Source: Bacillota bacterium
Lineage (GTDB): Bacteria > Bacillota > Clostridia > Christensenellales > Aristaeellaceae
DNA: 27,142 nt
Assembly: GCA_023392515.1 (NCBI GenBank)
Contig: JAEVYX010000120.1
Span: 1 to 27,142, forward strand
Reading direction: 5' to 3'
In this document: piece after piece, positions 23,345 to 27,142 of the stretch
How the letters are laid out: every line of letters starts with the position of its first letter
Position numbering within the stretch: the stretch's first letter is position 1
Translations under genes and position numbers: made by a program
Notes under the pieces: model-generated
The model's database searches: none
Seen by the model: only the letters and a program-made list of their open reading frames with translations
Told to the model about the DNA's origin: nothing

Positions 23345-24045
23345 TGTTTTCTGATTTTCTCACGGGGTATGGAATCCTGCTCGGCTATTTTGCAATTTGC
23401 GCGTCTGGCGCGCTCCTCTTGCGGAGATTTGTAGCGATGCCCAAGGAGGTATTTCGCAAAACCCTGCACATCATCCTTCTGGGTTCGATCTTCATATGGA
23501 CTTACGCCTTTGCTGCGTGGTGGATTTCAGCCATTGCGGCGGTGGTATTCATCGGTATGGTATTCCCCCTGCTCACGCTGGCAGAGCGCATCCCCGGTTA
23601 TTCCGAGCTGCTTACGGAGCGCCATCATGGCGAGATCAAGAAAAGCCTTGTGGTGGTGTTCAGCATGTTTGCGACGATGATCTGCGTTTGCTGGGGCTGG
23701 CTAGGGGAAAAATACCTTGTTATTGCACCGGTGCTTGCCTGGGGGCTGGGTGACGCTGCGGCGGCGCTTGTTGGAAAGCGCTTTGGCCGCCATTACATTG
23801 AGGGGAAATTGGTAGAAGGCCGCAAGAGCCTTGAGGGAACCCTTGCCATGTTTCTGGTATCCTTCGTTACCGTAATGGCCGTGCTTGTAATAAAGCACCC
23901 GGATACGCAGCACAATTATGCTCTGATTTCCGCTTTGACCGCCGCAGCCTGCGCCGCAGTGGAGCTTTATACGAAAGGCGGTATGGATACGCTGACCTGC
24001 CCTTTTGCGGCGGCGGCTGTCCTGATCCCGCTGGTTCATTTGTGA
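23344..24045 (+). CDS. Polyprenol/phytol kinase-like membrane protein (SEC59/VTE5/CdsA-related)
   Basis: Integral membrane protein of 233 residues with about six or seven helices. RKTLH (38-42), the nucleotide-binding GLGDAAAALVG (134-144) and KSLEGT (161-166) are the signatures of the CTP-dependent dolichol kinase/phytol kinase group, which phosphorylate lipid alcohols. A related phosphatidate cytidylyltransferase activity is less likely given the short length. It is translationally coupled to the MarR gene. An isoprenoid-alcohol kinase near a carotenoid-type operon could feed isoprenoid salvage, but no direct link is seen. Confidence 0.75.
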   Translation: MFSDFLTGYGILLGYFAICASGALLLRRFVAMPKEVFRKTLHIILLGSIFIWTYAFAAWWISAIAAVVFIGMVFPLLTLAERIPGYSELLTERHHGEIKKSLVVVFSMFATMICVCWGWLGEKYLVIAPVLAWGLGDAAAALVGKRFGRHYIEGKLVEGRKSLEGTLAMFLVSFVTVMAVLVIKHPDTQHNYALISALTAAACAAVELYTKGGMDTLTCPFAAAAVLIPLVHL

Positions 24046-24056
24046 GGAGCGCAGCT

Positions 24057-24689
24057 ATGAAAAGAAAACCAGGCGAACGGACGTTGCTTGCATCGGTGAT
24101 TTTAAGCTCGCCAGGGCCTGTCGTTGTGGGCATTGGGCTTTTTCTGGGCCGCTCATCGACACAGTATGCGGATTTCATCCGCCGCACCGGGGAATTGGCT
24201 GCCATTATTGTATCGTGGATTGTATTTCGAGCATTGCACCGCAGCGGCGAGGTTGATGGGGCGCGCAAATTGAAGCTGGAGCGCACAGCAAACCTGTGCG
24301 TGGGCACGGCCATGTGCCTGTCTGGAATCGCGATGCTTTTTCTTGCGCTGTTTTCCCATAGCGCGGAAAAAGGGAATGTCATCCCTGGCCTCGTGATCGC
24401 GGTGCTGGGTGTGACAACCAATACCTGGTTTTGGCTGCGCTATAGAAAACTCGACCTTGATAAACCGGACCCGATACTTGCCGTGCAAAAAAAGCTTTAT
24501 CGCGCAAAATCGCTGGTGGATGCATGCGTGACCATTGCGCTGGCGGCTGTCGCCGTAGCCCCCCAGTCGTCCGCGGCACGGTATATGGATCTGGGCGGAT
24601 CAATTATCGTCTCCGTGTATCTCGTTGTGACCGGCCTTGCGACAATCCGCGCTTTCTATAAGCCGGGCATACAGCCCGACGCGGCTTAG
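24057..24689 (+). CDS. CDF-like membrane transporter domain with altered metal site
   Basis: A 210-residue membrane protein that matches the six-helix domain of cation diffusion facilitators (LKLERTANLCVG after helix 3, TTNTWFWLRYRKL after helix 4) and lacks the C-terminal cytoplasmic metal domain. At the positions of the usual HxxxD pairs it has Arg42...Glu46 in helix 2 and Lys151...Asp155 in helix 5, so both metal-binding histidines are replaced by basic residues. Normal zinc/manganese export is therefore doubtful. GAGGAG eight bases before ATG 24057 supports this start over the GTG at 24042. It is the last gene of the MarR operon. Confidence 0.65.
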   Translation: MKRKPGERTLLASVILSSPGPVVVGIGLFLGRSSTQYADFIRRTGELAAIIVSWIVFRALHRSGEVDGARKLKLERTANLCVGTAMCLSGIAMLFLALFSHSAEKGNVIPGLVIAVLGVTTNTWFWLRYRKLDLDKPDPILAVQKKLYRAKSLVDACVTIALAAVAVAPQSSAARYMDLGGSIIVSVYLVVTGLATIRAFYKPGIQPDAA

Positions 24690-24719
24690 CACAAAGCGGA
24701 AATAGGTTTCGATAACGAA

Positions 24720-24758
24720 AAGGGCTTGCCGCCCATATTCTTGGGACGGCAAGCCCTT
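24720..24758. terminator. Bidirectional terminator between convergent genes
   Basis: AAGGGCTTGCCG (24720-24731) pairs with CGGCAAGCCCTT (24747-24758), with an inner CCC/GGG pair. Leftward it is followed by TTTCGTT, giving a good terminator for the surface-protein gene; rightward the T-tract is weak but probably serves the CDF-like gene. Confidence 0.8.
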
Positions 24759-24817
24759 GTGCTATTGCTTGGAAGGATGCCACTTTCACGCTGCCGGGGC
24801 AGGTCTCTTTTCCTGTG

Positions 24818-27142
24818 CTACCTGACAGCCTGCTTTTTCCGAAGCAGTATCAGGGCCAGGATACACAATGCCATCAACGTGCCAAATATCAGAAGCGTAT
24901 CGTTGTCCCCTGTTGCGGGCATGCGATCCTGTATCACAAATTCGGCTTCGGCCTGACCGTCGGTGTAGTGGAAGAGCAGCGTATAGGTGCCTGGTGTCAG
25001 TGTGTCCAGGAAATCCTGGTGAAGCGTAACGATGGTGCTGCCCGACCGTACATCGTAATTGCTTTCATCTACCAATACCCCGTTTAAAGTAAGACCTGTG
25101 AAATTGTTGATGTTGCCGTTGGCGGTAATGGCAAGGGGGGAGGGGCTGGAATCATCCTGCTGATAAGTGCTGCCGTTGCCGCTGACGATGTAGTATTCAA
25201 GTGGGGCCGTGCAGGCAAAGGCGGCATTCACTTCGGCATTAACGCCATTGGAGCCCAGAATATGAATTGTCTCATTCCAGGAGCCTTCTGAAAGACTGGG
25301 CTTAGGCGTAACGGTGAATGTGGCGGATGCTCCCGGCGCAAGGGCGGTACCGCTCAACGTGCCAATGGCATAATGGGAAGCTGCTGGCTGGTACAGGGAA
25401 ATGCTTTGGTTGCCGGTGTTTGTTACCGTAACGGTTTTTGCGTCCGGCTGAATATATCCCTGGGCCAGCGTGCCGAAATCGACGCTGGAGGGGCTGGCAC
25501 CAATTGAATAGGATGCCGCCTCCGTCACGGTAAAGCTTACTTGCACATTGGCGCTGGCTCCGCCGGACCCTTGAATGGCTATGGTTTCGGCATAGCTTCC
25601 TTCCAAAAGGCCAAATCTGGGGCGAATAGTAAAGGCAGCCGTGGTCGTAGGATGAATCGTGTGGGACGACAATGTACCGATGGTGTAATTCGTTGCTGTG
25701 GGCTGGGTGAGGGTTACCGGCTGATTGCCTGTGTTGGTAATGGTGATGGTTTCCGCGGCAGGGGGAGATTCCCCCTCGGCAACACTCATGAATGCTTTCA
25801 AAAAAGGCGTTGCTGATATCGCATAGCTGGCGGACTGCACCGTAAAGGTTACGGTTACATCCACACTGGTGCTGTGGTCAGTTGTAAAGGTAAGGGTTTC
25901 GTTGTGTGCCCCCGTTTCCAGGCCGGTCACAGGCCGAATGGTGAAGCTTGTGCTGGCTTCCGCGGCAAGGCTGGCAGAGGTTGACGGGCTGATGGTGTAC
26001 TTTGTGCTGGTGGGGGGAGTCAGCGCTACTGTGGAATTACCGATATTGGTGATGGACACTGATTGGGCGTCCGGGGCGGTGGTATAGTTTTCAATAACAC
26101 TCCCGAAAGCCAGGCTGGTGGGATTGGCGGAAACAGCATAGCTGGCGGACTGCACCGTAAAGGATACGGTTACATCCACGCTGGTGCTGTGGTCTGTTGT
26201 GAAAGTAAGGGTTTCGTTGTGCGCTCCAACGCCTAGGCCGGTCACAGGCTGAATGGTGAAGGAGGAGGTAGCTCCCGCGGAAAGGCTGCTAGCACTCGAC
26301 GGGCTGATGGTGTACTTTGTACTGGTGGGGGGAGTCAGCGAAACAGGGGAGTTGCCGCTGTTGGTAATGGATACCGACTGGGAGGCCGGGGCGGTGGTAT
26401 AGCTTTCAACGGCACTCCCGAAGGCCAAGCTGGTGGGATTAGCGGAAACAGCATAGCTGGCGGACTGCACCGTAAAGGTTACGGTTATATCCACACTGGT
26501 GCTATGGTCAGTTGAGAAGGTAAGGGTTTCGTTGTGCGCCCCAATACCCAGGCCGGTCACAGGCCGAATGGTGAAGGAAGAGGTAGCTCCCGCGGAAAGG
26601 CTGTCAGCACTCGACGGGCTGATGGTGTACTTTGTACTGGTTGGGGGAGTGAGTATAACAGAGGAATTACCATCATTGGTGATGTACACCGTCTGGGAGC
26701 CTGGGGCGTTGGTATAGTTTTCAATAACACTCCCGAAGGCCAGGCTGGTAGGATTGGACGAAATTCCATAGCTGGCAGCCTGCACCGTAAAGGATACGGT
26801 TACATCCACACTGGTGATATGGTCTGTTGTGAAGGTAAGGGTTTCGTTGTGCGCCCCCGTTCCCAGGCCGGTCACAGGCTGAATGGTGAAGGAGGAGGTA
26901 GCTCCCGCGGAAAGGCTGCTAGCACTCGACGGGCTGATGGTGTACTTTGTGCTGGTGGGGGGAGTCAGCGTTACTGTGGAATTTCCGTCATTGGTGATGG
27001 TCACCGTCTGGGCGTCAGGGGCGGTGGTGTAGTTTTCAACAGCGCTTCCAAAAGCCAGGCTGGTAGGATTGGCGGAAATCGTATAGCTGGCGGATTGCAC
27101 CGACAGCGGCAAAGAGTACGCCATTTGTCCATTACAGGAAAG
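24818..27142 (-). CDS. Repeat-rich surface protein with wall-sorting-type C-terminus (5' end outside window)
   Basis: At least 774 codons, still open at the right edge. Six tandem domains of exactly 105 residues follow (four nearly identical, two divergent), each beginning like SANPTSLAFGS and containing VTITNDGNSTVTLTPPT, the pattern of choice-of-anchor-D/ASPM-SPD-2-Hydin-like beta-sandwich domains. Then comes an X2-like domain (NGVLVDESNYDV...LTPGTYTLLFHYTDG). The end has MPATG, a hydrophobic helix and RKKQAVR, a sortase sorting signal with Met in place of the usual Leu. An ATG lies at 27124, but it has no ribosome binding site or signal peptide, so the true start is probably outside. Likely an extracellular stalk or adhesin on the cell wall. 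Confidence 0.8.
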   Translation of the reverse strand, partial: LSCNGQMAYSLPLSVQSASYTISANPTSLAFGSAVENYTTAPDAQTVTITNDGNSTVTLTPPTSTKYTISPSSASSLSAGATSSFTIQPVTGLGTGAHNETLTFTTDHITSVDVTVSFTVQAASYGISSNPTSLAFGSVIENYTNAPGSQTVYITNDGNSSVILTPPTSTKYTISPSSADSLSAGATSSFTIRPVTGLGIGAHNETLTFSTDHSTSVDITVTFTVQSASYAVSANPTSLAFGSAVESYTTAPASQSVSITNSGNSPVSLTPPTSTKYTISPSSASSLSAGATSSFTIQPVTGLGVGAHNETLTFTTDHSTSVDVTVSFTVQSASYAVSANPTSLAFGSVIENYTTAPDAQSVSITNIGNSTVALTPPTSTKYTISPSTSASLAAEASTSFTIRPVTGLETGAHNETLTFTTDHSTSVDVTVTFTVQSASYAISATPFLKAFMSVAEGESPPAAETITITNTGNQPVTLTQPTATNYTIGTLSSHTIHPTTTAAFTIRPRFGLLEGSYAETIAIQGSGGASANVQVSFTVTEAASYSIGASPSSVDFGTLAQGYIQPDAKTVTVTNTGNQSISLYQPAASHYAIGTLSGTALAPGASATFTVTPKPSLSEGSWNETIHILGSNGVNAEVNAAFACTAPLEYYIVSGNGSTYQQDDSSPSPLAITANGNINNFTGLTLNGVLVDESNYDVRSGSTIVTLHQDFLDTLTPGTYTLLFHYTDGQAEAEFVIQDRMPATGDNDTLLIFGTLMALCILALILLRKKQAVR
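25817..27076 (-). repeat. Four tandem 315-bp repeats within the surface-protein gene
   Basis: The DNA repeats with a period of 315 bases (105 codons). The four units 25817-27076 are nearly identical over long stretches (for example GGTGTACTTTGT and CGGACTGCACCGTAAAGG recur), while two further units (25187-25816) keep only the domain pattern. The similarity suggests recent duplication or gene conversion, and copy number may vary between strains. Confidence 0.85.

Noticed and set aside
25187..27076. CRISPR-like array suggested by regular repeats
   Set aside because: The 315-bp repeats are in-frame protein domains, not short repeats with unique spacers.

Overview
The window looks like chromosomal DNA of a Gram-positive, probably anaerobic Firmicute (Clostridia-like). 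The reasons are strong GGAGG-type ribosome binding sites, GTG/TTG starts, an AgrC/AgrA-style GHKL/LytTR two-component pair, a wall-sorting-type C-terminus (MPATG plus membrane helix plus basic tail), and Firmicute-type permease, MarR and GntR families. I cannot name the genus. The large catabolic operon looks more GC-rich by eye than the 14.6-22.8 kb block, which hints at different origins.

Layout. (1) 1-1860: an NCS2/AzgA-type purine permease on the + strand with a strong terminator. (2) 2188-12337: one long leftward operon. From its promoter (about 12.3 kb) the order is: thiazoline-carboxylate hydrolase-family protein, branched-chain-amino-acid-type ABC importer (livK, H, M, G, F), iron-sulfur cysteine desulfidase/serine dehydratase-like enzyme, short-chain dehydrogenase, GntR/FCD regulator, DhaK- and DhaL-like kinase subunits, terminator. 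A near-consensus promoter carries a perfect TGGTCGACCA palindrome in its spacer, a good candidate site for the operon's own GntR regulator. The roughly 250-nt leader can form a structured RNA. (3) 12403-14621: a divergent + strand unit of a 55-codon small ORF, a LytTR response regulator and a GHKL sensor kinase. (4) 14802-16077: a cysteine-rich DUF3795 protein (+) and a TspO-like membrane protein (-). (5) 16211-21241: a tight four-gene leftward operon resembling the late staphyloxanthin pathway (two carotenoid-type FAD oxidoreductases, a glycosyltransferase and a CrtO-like acyltransferase) with no CrtM-type synthase in view; the first oxidoreductase carries an unusual C-terminal iron-sulfur-type domain. 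(6) 21242-22803: a decayed ArsP/UPF0718-type permease, a MarR regulator and a PAT/ArsN-like acetyltransferase. (7) 22850-24689: a MarR regulator, a polyprenol-kinase-like membrane protein and a CDF-like membrane protein lacking the usual metal-binding histidines. (8) 24818-27142: the C-terminal part of a repeat-rich surface protein that runs off the right edge.

How the parts may work together. The large operon reads as import of an amino-acid-like compound, ring or amide hydrolysis, Fe-S-dependent beta-elimination, redox conversion and phosphorylation of a small ketose-like product; the substrate is not known to me. The crt-like operon would build a glycosylated, acylated polyene lipid, and the neighbouring polyprenol-kinase-like gene could supply isoprenoid phosphates, but that link is inference only.
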